From NCBI RefSeq assembly GCF_000374925.1, contig NZ_KB895545.1:1-64000 (forward strand): a stretch of 64,000 nucleotides of DNA, written 5' to 3'. This DNA is from Arthrobacter sp. 131MFCol6.1. Lineage in GTDB: Bacteria; Actinomycetota; Actinomycetes; Actinomycetales; Micrococcaceae. The stretch's first letter is position 1; each line of letters begins with the position of its first letter. Position numbers and translations under genes: made by a program. Shown here piece after piece: positions 8,738 to 22,215 of the stretch. Below the pieces are notes generated by a model. It was not told the origin of the DNA and did no database searches. It saw nothing but the letters and a program-made list of their open reading frames with translations.

Positions 8738-9252
8738 AAGCCCAGTTGTTGATCATGTCCACCCCGGACGGTCCGTTCACCATCATTGCCCGCGACGGCG
8801 CCGTCCTGTCATCGGGCTGGACCGCCGTTCCCGGCGAGCTGACGGGCCAGATCCACGCTGACCTGCTGCCGGCCGCATTCGAGACCGTCACCGGGCTCGG
8901 CGACATCTCCGAGGCCGTGGAGGCGTTCTACGCCGGCGATCCGGAACCGGCGATGGCGGTCCCGGTGCTGCAGAAGTCCGGTCCGTTCCGCAGCCATGCC
9001 TGGGACGTGCTGCGCACGGTCGCGCCGGGGCGCCCAGTGACCTACACGGAGTATGCGGAGCTGTCCGGCAACGCCAAGGCCGTGCGGGCCGCGGCCAGTG
9101 CCTGCGCCTTCAACGCGGCGGCCCTGTTTGTTCCCTGCCACCGCGTCATCCGCACCGACGGGACGCTGGGCGGCTTCCGCTGGGGGCTGGCCGTCAAGGG
9201 CGGCCTGTTGGACCGGGAACGCGAAGTAGCCCACGCGACGGCACGGCCCTAG
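8734..9252 (+). CDS. ogt: methylated-DNA-protein cysteine methyltransferase
   Basis: Suicide repair protein that moves the methyl of O6-methylguanine to its own cysteine. 172 residues, normal for Ogt. The active site is PCHRVI within FVPCHRVIRTDGTLGGFRWG. The DNA-binding helix region TYTEYAELSGNAKAVRAAAS precedes it. Its ATG overlaps the stop of the Ada-AlkA gene (ATGA), so translation is probably coupled and the pair makes a complete Ada-like adaptive-response unit in two chains. Confidence 0.94.
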   Translation: MKAQLLIMSTPDGPFTIIARDGAVLSSGWTAVPGELTGQIHADLLPAAFETVTGLGDISEAVEAFYAGDPEPAMAVPVLQKSGPFRSHAWDVLRTVAPGRPVTYTEYAELSGNAKAVRAAASACAFNAAALFVPCHRVIRTDGTLGGFRWGLAVKGGLLDREREVAHATARP

Positions 9253-9266
9253 GCCTCAGTCCACAG

Positions 9267-9478
9267 GCCTGCCGGACCCCGCGGGCTCAGTTGTTGACGG
9301 GCACGCCGTGTGCGATGTTAAGCCTGCCGGGCCGGGGCGAGCTCAGTTCTTGACCGGCACACCGTGTGCGAGGGACGGCCTGCCCGGACCCCGCGGGCTC
9401 AGTTGTTGACGGGCACCTCGTGTGCGGGGGACGGCCTGCCGGACCCCGCGGGCTCAGTTCTTGACCGGCACACCGGCA
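9267..9478. repeat. four-copy tandem repeat covering the 3' end of the DinB-fold gene
   Basis: Four copies of a 55-57 base unit start near 9267, 9322, 9377 and 9433. The core is GCCTGCCGGACCCCGCGGG, then CTCAGTTnTTGACnGGCAC and CCGTGTGCG. On the minus strand each copy encodes a gene end: VPVKN or VPVNN followed by TGA. Only the copy nearest the gene is used as its real terminus; the other three are non-coding. The unit probably spread by slippage or unequal recombination. Confidence 0.9.
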
Positions 9479-10191
9479 GGCCAGGGCAGCAGCTCCGGAA
9501 GGTCGACGCCGTCGGCCGCGGCGGTGGCGCGCAGGCTGCCGAGGGTGGGCGTGCGGCCGGCGAGCCACGCGGCGATGTCCGTGAGCATGCCGTTGATCAC
9601 GGTTGATTTTCCGCCGCTCCCGATGGCCACCGCGGGCAGGCCGAGTGGCTGCAGCACGAAGCGCTGGCCCTCAGGTACCCGGGCCGAGAGGAACTCGAAA
9701 AGGTGCCCGCAGAAGGGGCGGCTCCAGGTTTCCGGTCCGTGGCCGGTGCCGAGGTCGGCGGCATGGATGACGAGTTCACGCCACAGTGCCAGGCCGCCGT
9801 CGAACACGACTCCCCCGCGGTAGGTGATGGGCTCACGCCAGCCGGCCGCGTCGAGGGAGTCGAAGGCGCGCAGGGCCCGGTCCAACGCTGCGTCGAGGTC
9901 GGCCCGGTGCTCCGCGAGGGTGTGGCCGGCCGCCATCTCGATGGCGCGGTTCCGCCCCTCGAAGCCGCCGTCATAGAGTTCGACGGCCTCGCCGCGGGCG
10001 GCATATTCGAGCTGCCGGCCCATCGCGCTGGCGATCCCGCAGATGTGGGCGAGCACGTGCCCGCGGCTCCAGCCGGGCAGTTCCGAGGAAGCTTTGATGT
10101 CCTGTTCCGTCAGCTTCGCGGCGATTCCGGCCACGACGCCGGCGGCGCGGTGCAGTTCTGCCCGAAGGTTCTCTGGTGTGATTGAGGTCAT
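9454..10191 (-). CDS. maleylpyruvate isomerase family mycothiol-dependent enzyme (DinB fold)
   Basis: 245 residues. The N-terminal half is a DinB/YfiT-like four-helix domain with ELPGWSRGHVLAHICGIASA, the region holding a metal-ligand His, and a second His in LWRELVIHAADLG. Mycothiol-dependent maleylpyruvate isomerases and related transferases of actinobacteria share this layout with a small C-terminal SCP2-like domain (here VAIGSGGKSTVINGM). The substrate is unknown. I chose ATG at 10191, with AGGA upstream; two earlier starts are in frame. The last codons and stop lie in the innermost copy of a tandem repeat. Confidence 0.85.
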   Translation of the reverse strand: MTSITPENLRAELHRAAGVVAGIAAKLTEQDIKASSELPGWSRGHVLAHICGIASAMGRQLEYAARGEAVELYDGGFEGRNRAIEMAAGHTLAEHRADLDAALDRALRAFDSLDAAGWREPITYRGGVVFDGGLALWRELVIHAADLGTGHGPETWSRPFCGHLFEFLSARVPEGQRFVLQPLGLPAVAIGSGGKSTVINGMLTDIAAWLAGRTPTLGSLRATAAADGVDLPELLPWPAGVPVKN

Positions 10192-10248
10192 GGCGCCCAT
10201 CCTAAGCCGAGCCACCCGATTAAGTTGGATTAACTGAGCGTTGCCCGG

Positions 10249-10776
10249 TCAGCGGGGCGCGTAGCGGTGCCGGATGTGCCTGCGGTCGTGCCGGGCCTGC
10301 CAGAATTCGATTTCGCGGGGCCGGATGACGTAGAGCTGCCAGTCTGTGTTTTCATTGTTGCCGCCGTTTGCGCCGGGCCGGGCCCGCCAGTCGGCGGCCG
10401 AGGCTTCCGCGGACAGCTCCACGACGTCCCCGGCCACCCGCACCTGGCGGCCCTGCTGCTGCCAGAAGAAGTTCAGCGCCGCGTGCGGGTTGGCCGTGAG
10501 CTCCTTGCCCTTGCGGGATTCCCGGGAGGTTGCGAAGTGCCAGCCGTCGTCGTCGATGTCCTTCAGGATCAGCATCCGCGACGACGGCCGGCCGTGCTCA
10601 TCGGCGGTGGCCAGGCTGCACGCGTTGGGCTGCGGCACCCCGGCCGCCAGGGCCTCGTCCAGCCACAGCCGGAACAGCTCCGCGGGGTCCGCGGGCGCCG
10701 CTGCCGGGTCGAAGTCCGGGAGAACTTCCGGGAAGTCGGGAAGGGCACGCAGCAGTTGGCTGAATGATTCGCTCAT
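10249..10776 (-). CDS. pdxH: pyridoxamine/pyridoxine 5'-phosphate oxidase, short form
   Basis: FMN enzyme for vitamin B6 synthesis and salvage. Recognisable parts are LWLDEALAAGVPQPNACSLAT, RPSSRMLILKDIDDDGWHFA, the FMN-site SRKGKELTANPHAALNFFW and the end IEFWQARHDRRHIRHRYAPR. At 175 residues it is about 40 shorter than E. coli PdxH: the segment between the ADWRARPG motif and the C-terminal motif is compact. It could therefore be a PNPOx relative with a changed role. No pathway partner is adjacent. Confidence 0.75.
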   Translation of the reverse strand: MSESFSQLLRALPDFPEVLPDFDPAAAPADPAELFRLWLDEALAAGVPQPNACSLATADEHGRPSSRMLILKDIDDDGWHFATSRESRKGKELTANPHAALNFFWQQQGRQVRVAGDVVELSAEASAADWRARPGANGGNNENTDWQLYVIRPREIEFWQARHDRRHIRHRYAPR

Positions 10777-10795
10777 GCGCCCAGCTTAAACGCCA

Positions 10796-10854
10796 GCGAG
10801 TTGTCACTTCACGGCAGTGTTCGCGAAAAACACTGCCGCGAAGTGCCAACTCGC
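10796..10854. repeat. large inverted repeat (26-bp arms), terminator or REP-like element
   Basis: Arms at 10796-10821 (starting GCGAGTTGTCACTTC) and 10829-10854 pair with 2 mismatches in 26 around a 7-base loop. It sits 32 bases after the argH stop and 20 bases before the pdxH start, both minus strand. The RNA would form a very stable hairpin that could end the arg operon, but no U-tract follows, so it may instead be a dispersed repeat. Confidence 0.85.
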
Positions 10855-10886
10855 GTCGGGCGCGGGCGCCGTCGTGGGGAGGGTTG

Positions 10887-13543
<2,657 letters not shown>

Positions 13544-13652
13544 GGAAATGCTCCTTAGTTGTTTGGTGATGCTTTAAGTCTGGGAAAAAGCTCTGTTGCA
13601 AGCCTGTCACACACCCCGGTCGCCCGGTCGTTTGAAAGGCTCAGGGTATGGC

Positions 13653-14183
13653 TTATTGGCCGGCTTCCTCGGCGAACTGCAGGAAGCGTGCGGCGATGTC
13701 CGCGCCGCCCAGGGGGTCCCGGGTGACAAGCAGGACGGTGTCGTCCCCAGCGATGGTGCCCAGGATCGAGGGCATCACGGAGTGGTCGATGGCGAGGGCC
13801 AGGAAGTTCGCGGCGCCCGGCGGGGTCCGGAGGACCACGAGGTTGGCGGAGGCCTCGGCGGTGACGAGCAGTTCCCCGCACAACCGGGTCAGCCGGGCGT
13901 CGAGGATTTCCTGTGTGACGCCGCTCTTGGCCGCCCGTTCGCCGCCCTCCCCCGGGACGGCGTAGACCAGCACGCCGTCCTTGCTGCGGACCCGGACGGC
14001 GCCGAGTTCCACGAGGTCGCGTGAAAGCGTGGCCTGGGTGACCTGGACGCCGTCGTCCGCGAGGAGCGCCGCGAGTTCGGCCTGGGATCGGACCGACTCG
14101 CCCGTCAGAATCGCCGTGATCCGCGCTTGCCGGGCCGTTTTGGTGGCCGGGCTGGCCCCCGGAGAGGCTGGCTGGACGGACAT
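13653..14183 (-). CDS. argR: arginine repressor ArgR
   Basis: Arginine-dependent repressor, hexameric when arginine is bound. 176 residues. The N-terminal winged helix includes [19 protein letters not shown] and the recognition helix [18 protein letters not shown] (about 48-65). The C-terminal oligomerisation and arginine-binding domain includes [15 protein letters not shown]. The ATG overlaps the argF stop (ATGA), so it is co-translated with its own target operon. The likely operator is upstream of argC. Confidence 0.95.
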   Translation of the reverse strand: MSVQPASPGASPATKTARQARITAILTGESVRSQAELAALLADDGVQVTQATLSRDLVELGAVRVRSKDGVLVYAVPGEGGERAAKSGVTQEILDARLTRLCGELLVTAEASANLVVLRTPPGAANFLALAIDHSVMPSILGTIAGDDTVLLVTRDPLGGADIAARFLQFAEEAGQ

Positions 14184-15238
14184 CAGGCCGGGCCGCCCAC
14201 CGGCGCCAGCCCACCGACCGGTGCGAGCCCGTCAACCGGCGAGAGCCCATCAACCACGGCCAGGCCGGAGCGGTGCATGAGCCACGCCATGAGTGCCTTC
14301 TGCGCGTGCAGCCGGTTCTCGGCCTCGTCCCAGACCACCGACTGCGGGCCATCAATGACGTCCGCGGCGATTTCGTAGCCCCGGTAGGCCGGCAGGCAGT
14401 GCAGCACGACGGCGTCCGGCGCCGCGAGCTTCATCGCGTCGGCATCCACGGAGTAGGCGCGGAACAGCTTCATCCGCGCTTCCTTCTCCGCTTCCTGGCC
14501 CATGGACACCCACGTGTCGGTCGCGACGACGTCGGCGCCCAGGAGGGCTTCGGCGGCGTCGACCGTCACCAGCACCGAGCCGCCGGTCTCCGCGGCACGG
14601 TCCTCGGCGGCGGCGATGATCTCCGGCGACGGCAGGTAGCCGTCCGGACCCGAGATGCGCACGTTCATGCCCGCCGTGACGCCGGCCAGCAGGTAGGAGT
14701 TGGCCATGTTGTTGGCTGAGTCGCCCAGGTACGCCATAGTCAGGCCCTGGAGCGAGCCCTTGTGCTCCTTGACGGTCAGTAGATCGGCCAGGAGCTGGCA
14801 CGGGTGGTAGTCATCGCACAGGGCGTTGATGACCGGAACACGGGAGTTCTCTGCCATGGCGACGAGCCCGGCATGCGCGCCGGTGCGCCACACGATGGTG
14901 GAGACCATGCGTTCGAGCACCTTGGCGGTGTCCTCGACCGATTCTTTGTGCCCGATCTGCGCCTCGCCGGGGTTGATGATGAGCGCGTTGCCGCCCATGT
15001 CCGCGATGCCGGTGGCGAAGGAGACCCTGGTGCGGGTGGAGGTCTTGTCGAAGATGACGGCCACCGTCCGGCGGCCGTTGCCGGCAGCGGCGAAGGGCTG
15101 AACGCTGTAGGGCGCGGCCTTCATCCGGACGGCGAGCTCAAGGACCTCGGCCTGTTCGGCCGGGCTGAGGTCCGTGTCCTTCAGGAAGTGGCGGACGGGT
15201 CTTGTCGAGAGTTCAGTTGCGGTCACGGCGGCGGTCAC
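14183..15238 (-). CDS. argF: ornithine carbamoyltransferase
   Basis: Makes citrulline from ornithine and carbamoyl phosphate. 351 residues, longer than the usual 310-335. The carbamoyl-phosphate site STRTR is at 67-71; [11 protein letters not shown] and the ornithine-site HCLPAYRG follow. The last 23 residues are a repeat ([23 protein letters not shown]) encoded by 21-base DNA repeats at about 14185-14250, probably a dispensable tail. Start GTG overlaps the argD stop (GTGA) and its stop overlaps the argR start. Confidence 0.96.
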   Translation of the reverse strand: MTAAVTATELSTRPVRHFLKDTDLSPAEQAEVLELAVRMKAAPYSVQPFAAAGNGRRTVAVIFDKTSTRTRVSFATGIADMGGNALIINPGEAQIGHKESVEDTAKVLERMVSTIVWRTGAHAGLVAMAENSRVPVINALCDDYHPCQLLADLLTVKEHKGSLQGLTMAYLGDSANNMANSYLLAGVTAGMNVRISGPDGYLPSPEIIAAAEDRAAETGGSVLVTVDAAEALLGADVVATDTWVSMGQEAEKEARMKLFRAYSVDADAMKLAAPDAVVLHCLPAYRGYEIAADVIDGPQSVVWDEAENRLHAQKALMAWLMHRSGLAVVDGLSPVDGLAPVGGLAPVGGPA

Positions 15239-16575
15239 TTGGCGTCCTTTGCAGCGTTGGTCTTGGCGGTCTCGAGCAGTGCGGGCAGGGCGGCCAGGAA
15301 CAGGTCTGCCTGCTCGGTGGTCAGGATCAGCGGGGGCGCCAGCCGGATGGTGCGCGGGCCCGGGCTGTTGACGATGAACCCGGCGTCGAGGCCGGCGGCG
15401 ACGACGCCCGGGGCGACGTCGGCGTCGAGGTCGAAGCCGATCAGCAGCCCCTCGCCGCGGACCTCGGTCACGCCGGCGATTCCGGCGAGGCCGGCGCGCA
15501 GGTGCTCCCCCAGGTTGCGGACGTGGGCCAGGATGTCCTGGTTTTCCAGGACGTGCAGGGTGGCGAGGGCGGCGGCGGTGGCCACCGGGTTCCCTCCGAA
15601 TGTCGTCCCGTGCTGGCCGGCAGTCAGCAGCGCGGACGTGTCAGGGCCGAACGTCACGAGCGCGCCGACCGGGAATCCGCCGCCCAGGCCCTTGGCGAGG
15701 GTCACGGCGTCGGGCACGATCCCGGCCTCCTCGCTGGCCAGCCACTTGCCGGTGCGGCCGATGCCGGTCTGGACCTCATCGAGGATCAACAGGGCGCCGG
15801 CCGCGCTCGTGGCCTCGCGGGCCGCCTTGAGGTAGCCGGCAGGCAGCGGCCGGACGCCGGCCTCGCCCTGGATCGGTTCGAGGAAGACGGCGGCAGTGGT
15901 CTCATCGATGGCGGCGCGGAGGGCTTCGATGTCACCGAACGGGACATGCACGACGCCGCCGGGCAGCGGCGCGAACGGCGCCCGGTAAGCCTCCTTGGAG
16001 GTCAGCGCGAGGGCGCCCATGGTGCGCCCGTGGAAGGCGCCTTCGAGCGCAATGATCCTAGTGCGGGGCTTCTCTACTGAGCCGCTGTTCCGGCGGGCCA
16101 GCTTGAAGGCCGCCTCAACGGCCTCCGTGCCGGAGTTGGCGAAGAACACCTTGGAACCGGCCGGCGCCTTGGACAGTTCCAGCAGCTTCTCGGCCAGGGC
16201 GATCTGGGTGGGGCTCGTGAAGAAGTTCGAGACGTGGCCCAGGGTGGCCAGCTGGCTGGAGATCACCGAGGTCACGAAGGGGTGGGCGTGGCCGAGGGCG
16301 TTCACCGCGATGCCGCCGAGCAGGTCCAGGTACTCCTTGCCGTCGGCGTCCCACACGAGGCAGCCGGCGCCGCGGACCAGGACCCGCTGCGGGGTGCCGA
16401 AGACGCCGAGCAGGGAGGATGAGTAGCGGGACAGCCATTGCGCGCCACTACTCTTTCCAGTCATAACGGAAGCTGTGGGGGCCGAGCCGGCGATGGGGGC
16501 CCGGGTGTGGTCGGGCACCGCGAAGCGGGCGGGGGCCCCATCGCCGGTCGGACTCACGCCTACAGTTTCGTTCAT
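15235..16575 (-). CDS. argD: acetylornithine aminotransferase
   Basis: PLP enzyme of class III converting N-acetylglutamate semialdehyde to N-acetylornithine. 446 residues, because of an N-terminal extension of about 40. [15 protein letters not shown] is the PLP-phosphate region, [14 protein letters not shown] carries the Asp that contacts the ring, and the Schiff-base Lys is in [14 protein letters not shown]. The ATG at 16575 overlaps the argB stop as ATGA, which favours the long form; M38 ([10 protein letters not shown]) would be the start by homology. Confidence 0.95.
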   Translation of the reverse strand: MNETVGVSPTGDGAPARFAVPDHTRAPIAGSAPTASVMTGKSSGAQWLSRYSSSLLGVFGTPQRVLVRGAGCLVWDADGKEYLDLLGGIAVNALGHAHPFVTSVISSQLATLGHVSNFFTSPTQIALAEKLLELSKAPAGSKVFFANSGTEAVEAAFKLARRNSGSVEKPRTRIIALEGAFHGRTMGALALTSKEAYRAPFAPLPGGVVHVPFGDIEALRAAIDETTAAVFLEPIQGEAGVRPLPAGYLKAAREATSAAGALLILDEVQTGIGRTGKWLASEEAGIVPDAVTLAKGLGGGFPVGALVTFGPDTSALLTAGQHGTTFGGNPVATAAALATLHVLENQDILAHVRNLGEHLRAGLAGIAGVTEVRGEGLLIGFDLDADVAPGVVAAGLDAGFIVNSPGPRTIRLAPPLILTTEQADLFLAALPALLETAKTNAAKDAK

Positions 16576-17504
16576 GCGTTCACTTCCTCGTCGGGGACGA
16601 CCTGCGTGCCGATGCCCGCGGTCGTGAAGGTTTCCAGGAGCATCGAGTGCGGCAGGCGGCCGTCCACGATGTGCGCTCGTTCCACGCCGCCGTCTACGGC
16701 TTTGAGGCAGGCCTCCATCTTCGGGATCATGCCCGATTCCAGGCCTGGGAGCAGTTCACGCAGCTCCGAGACGGTCAGGGAGGAGATGAGCGAGGACCGG
16801 TCCGGCCAGTTGGCGTAGAGGCCCTCGACGTCGGTCAGGATGACAAGCTTGGAGGCGCCGAGCGCCTCGGCCAGAGCCGCAGCCGCGGTGTCCGCGTTGA
16901 CGTTCAGTACCTGCCCGGTAGTGGATCCGTCGTCGTGGATTTCCGGGGCGACGGTGGAGATCACTGGAATCCGGCCGGCCGCGAGGATGTCCACAATCCC
17001 TTCCGGGTTCACGCCGACCACTTCGCCGACGAGGCCCAGGTCCACCTCTTCGCCGTCCACCACGGTGCCGGTGCGGACGGCGCGGAGCAGGCCGCCGTCC
17101 TCGCCGGACATCCCGACGGCGTAGGGGCCGTGGGAGTTGATCAAGCCCACGAGTTCGCGGCCCACCTGGCCGGTGAGGACCATGCGGACCACGTCCATGG
17201 CCTCGGGCGTGGTGACGCGCAGCCCGCCCTTGAATTCGGACTCGATCCCGAGCCGGCTGAGCATGGCGTTGATCTGTGGGCCGCCGCCGTGCACCACCAC
17301 AGGGTGGATGCCGACGTGGTGCAGGAACACGACGTCCTCGGCGAAGGCGCGGCGGAGCTCGTCGTTGACCATGGCATTGCCGCCGTACTTGATCACCATG
17401 GTGCTGCCGGCAAAGCGCTGGATCCAGGGCAACGCCTCGATCAACGTGGCGGCCTTGTCCCGGGCGTCGGACTGGGATGTCGTCTCGCGGGTCTGGGTGT
17501 TCAT
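16572..17504 (-). CDS. argB: N-acetylglutamate kinase
   Basis: Phosphorylates N-acetylglutamate, usually the arginine-feedback step. 310 residues. Glycine-rich motifs VIKYGGNAM and [10 protein letters not shown] and the ATP-site LTDVEGLY are visible, and the N-terminal helix [10 protein letters not shown] is of the arginine-sensitive type. ATG at 17504 has GGAAGGA upstream; the frame extends further but without coding sense. It follows argJ by 46 bases. Confidence 0.96.
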   Translation of the reverse strand: MNTQTRETTSQSDARDKAATLIEALPWIQRFAGSTMVIKYGGNAMVNDELRRAFAEDVVFLHHVGIHPVVVHGGGPQINAMLSRLGIESEFKGGLRVTTPEAMDVVRMVLTGQVGRELVGLINSHGPYAVGMSGEDGGLLRAVRTGTVVDGEEVDLGLVGEVVGVNPEGIVDILAAGRIPVISTVAPEIHDDGSTTGQVLNVNADTAAAALAEALGASKLVILTDVEGLYANWPDRSSLISSLTVSELRELLPGLESGMIPKMEACLKAVDGGVERAHIVDGRLPHSMLLETFTTAGIGTQVVPDEEVNA

Positions 17505-17550
17505 GCTGTTCGTCCTTCCTGCTGGTCCCCTGTTCGTCCCTTTCAGGGGG

Positions 17551-19897
<2,347 letters not shown>

Positions 19898-19933
19898 AGC
19901 GTTGCCCGTAACCGTGACGAGGCCAGCGCCCTA

Positions 19934-21037
19934 ATGACCGCCACTTCCACCCTTCCCGCCGAAACGCAGGCTCGACCGACCTCGCGCGTCAGGCAGCCCA
20001 ACGCCGTAGTCCTGAGCTATTCGGAACTCCTCAAGAGCGTCAAGACTGCCGGCCTCCTCGAACGTCGCGTCGGGTTCTACATCACGGTGTTCGCCAGCCT
20101 GGTGCTCCTGATGGCCGCCACCTGGTTCGGGTTCGCGCTGATCGGTGACAGCTGGTTCCAGCTCCTGATCGCCGCCGCCCTGGGCATCCTCTGCACGCAG
20201 TTGAGTTTCCTGGCCCACGAGGCCGGGCACCGGCAGATCTTCGCGTCCCGCCGCGCCAACGACTGGGCAGCACGTCTGCTCGCCACGTCCGTGGCCGGGA
20301 TCAGCTACTCCTGGTGGGAGCAGAAGCACGGCGCGCACCACAACCACCCGAACGTCATCTCCAAGGACCCGGACATCGCACCCGGCCCCATCGCCTTCCA
20401 CGCCGAGGCCGTAGCCGACCGCCAGGGACGCCTCGCGTTCCTGACCCGCAAGCAGGGCTGGTTCTTCTTCCCGCTCCTGTTCCTGGTGGGCCTGGGACTG
20501 CAGATCGATTCCGTGAAATTCATCGTCCGCCGGGCCAAGGTCACGCACCGCTGGGTCGAAATCCCGATTCTCGCGGTCCGGCTCAGCCTCCTGCCGGTCC
20601 TCGCTTTCACCTTCCTGCCGCTGGGCATGGCGTTCGCCTTCATCGGCGTCCAGCTGGCCGTGTTCGGCTTCTACATGGGCGCGTCCTTCGCGCCGAACCA
20701 CAAGGGCATGCCGGTGCTCCCGGCGGACAGCCGGGTGGACTTCTTCAGCCGCCAGGTCCTGACTTCCCGGAACATCTCTGGCGGCCGCTTCATGGACATC
20801 CTGCTCGGCGGCCTCAACCGCCAGGCCGAGCACCACCTCTTCCCGGACATGGCCCGCCCGCAGCTGCACCAGGCTGCCAAGATCGTCCGCGAGTACTGCG
20901 CCAAGCACCAGGTCCCGTACACGGAAACGACGCTGATGCAGTCGTACGCCATCATTGTCCGCTACCTCAACGACGTCGGACTCGCCGCGGGCCGCCACTT
21001 CGAATGCCCGATGGCGACGGTCACCCGCCGCTACTAA
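19934..21037 (+). CDS. membrane fatty-acid (acyl-CoA type) desaturase
   Basis: Di-iron desaturase that puts a double bond into acyl chains, in the cytoplasmic membrane. 367 residues. The three histidine boxes are HEAGH, HGAHHNHPN and QAEHHLFP. Hydrophobic segments flank them: YITVFASLVLLMAATWFGFAL, the LIAAALGILCTQ region, and further pairs near LLFLVGLGL and LPVLAFTFLPLG. It resembles actinobacterial DesA3-like enzymes, which need an oxidoreductase partner; none is adjacent. ATG at 19934 has GAGG upstream. It is divergent from argC. Confidence 0.9.
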   Translation: MTATSTLPAETQARPTSRVRQPNAVVLSYSELLKSVKTAGLLERRVGFYITVFASLVLLMAATWFGFALIGDSWFQLLIAAALGILCTQLSFLAHEAGHRQIFASRRANDWAARLLATSVAGISYSWWEQKHGAHHNHPNVISKDPDIAPGPIAFHAEAVADRQGRLAFLTRKQGWFFFPLLFLVGLGLQIDSVKFIVRRAKVTHRWVEIPILAVRLSLLPVLAFTFLPLGMAFAFIGVQLAVFGFYMGASFAPNHKGMPVLPADSRVDFFSRQVLTSRNISGGRFMDILLGGLNRQAEHHLFPDMARPQLHQAAKIVREYCAKHQVPYTETTLMQSYAIIVRYLNDVGLAAGRHFECPMATVTRRY

Positions 21038-21201
21038 AGGACGGGCCACCGGCTGCCGCGCAGGACCGGCCATCTCCGGGCGACGTCAGCTCAATCATCA
21101 CGTGACGGCTGGTTACGGAACGCCCCTTCATGGTTTCCGCCGGTGTCCCTAGGATGGACCCAGGGACCGGGACAGATTTCCCCGCCCGGAAAAGGAGCCA
21201 C

Positions 21202-22167
21202 ATGATGCACGCAATCGTCGCCCGCCAGGCCGGCGGCCCCGAGGTCCTCGAGCTCGACGAAACAGCCCGTCCCGTTCCCGGGCCCGGCCAGCTGCTCGTC
21301 AAGGTCGCCGCCGCGGGCGTGAACTTCATTGACACCTACAAGCGCAGCGGCGTCTACAAGGTCAGCTACCCCTTCACGCCCGGCACCGAGGCCGCAGGCA
21401 CCGTGGAGGAGGTCGGTGACGCCGTCACCGGGTTCGCGCCCGGCGACCGGGTGGCCACGGCCGAGGGCGTTGACTGCTACGCCGGCTATGCACTCGTCGA
21501 TGAGGACAAAGCCCTCCCGGTCCCCGACGGCCTGGACGATTTCACCGCCGCGGCGCTGCCGCTGCAAGGCGTGACGGCCCACTACCTGATCAATTCCACC
21601 TTCAAGGTCGAGTCCGGCCACACCGTCCTGCTCCACGCCGGCGCCGGCGGCGTGGGGCTCCTGATGATCCAGCTGCTCAAAGCCAGGGGCGCCAACGTCA
21701 TCACCACCGTTTCGACAGACGCGAAAGAGCAGCTGGCCCGCGAAGCCGGCGCCGACCACGTACTGCGCTATGACGGTTTCGCCGACCGGGTCCGGGATCT
21801 GACCAACGGCACCGGCGCGGACGTGGTGTACGACGGCGTCGGAAAAGACACGTTCGACGCCTCCATGGCGTCGCTGCGCATCCGGGGCATGCTGGTCCTC
21901 TTCGGCGCAGCGTCCGGCCCGGTCCCGCCGTTCGACCCGCAGCGGCTCAACGCCGGCGGCTCGCTGTACCTCACGCGGCCCACCATGGGCCACTACCTGC
22001 GCGACGCCCGGGAACGCCGCTGGCGCTCCGACGAAGTCTTTGCCGCCGCTGCCGAGGGCAGCCTGAAGGTCAGGATCGGCGCACGCTACCCTCTCGGCGA
22101 GGCATCCCGTGCCCATGAGGACCTTGAACAGCGCCGTACCACCGGCAAAGTCATCCTGGTTCCCTAA
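21202..22167 (+). CDS. NADPH:quinone oxidoreductase (zinc-independent MDR family)
   Basis: 321 residues. The N-terminal GroES-like domain starts MHAIVARQAGGPEVLELDE, with GVNFIDTYKRSGVYKV typical of QorA. The Rossmann NADPH site is HAGAGGVGLLMIQLLKARGA. No catalytic zinc cysteines are present. It probably reduces quinones or enones. ATG at 21202 has AAGGAG upstream; a second ATG follows at once. It precedes the large synthetase gene by 48 bases on the same strand, but a functional link is unproven. Confidence 0.92.
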   Translation: MMHAIVARQAGGPEVLELDETARPVPGPGQLLVKVAAAGVNFIDTYKRSGVYKVSYPFTPGTEAAGTVEEVGDAVTGFAPGDRVATAEGVDCYAGYALVDEDKALPVPDGLDDFTAAALPLQGVTAHYLINSTFKVESGHTVLLHAGAGGVGLLMIQLLKARGANVITTVSTDAKEQLAREAGADHVLRYDGFADRVRDLTNGTGADVVYDGVGKDTFDASMASLRIRGMLVLFGAASGPVPPFDPQRLNAGGSLYLTRPTMGHYLRDARERRWRSDEVFAAAAEGSLKVRIGARYPLGEASRAHEDLEQRRTTGKVILVP

Positions 22168-22215
22168 GCCGTACGGCAATACCATCCGTTCATCTCCTGC
22201 AGGGATAATGCGCCA

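Noticed and set aside
9267..9478. CRISPR array
   Set aside because: Units are contiguous, with no unique spacers, and derive from a gene end.
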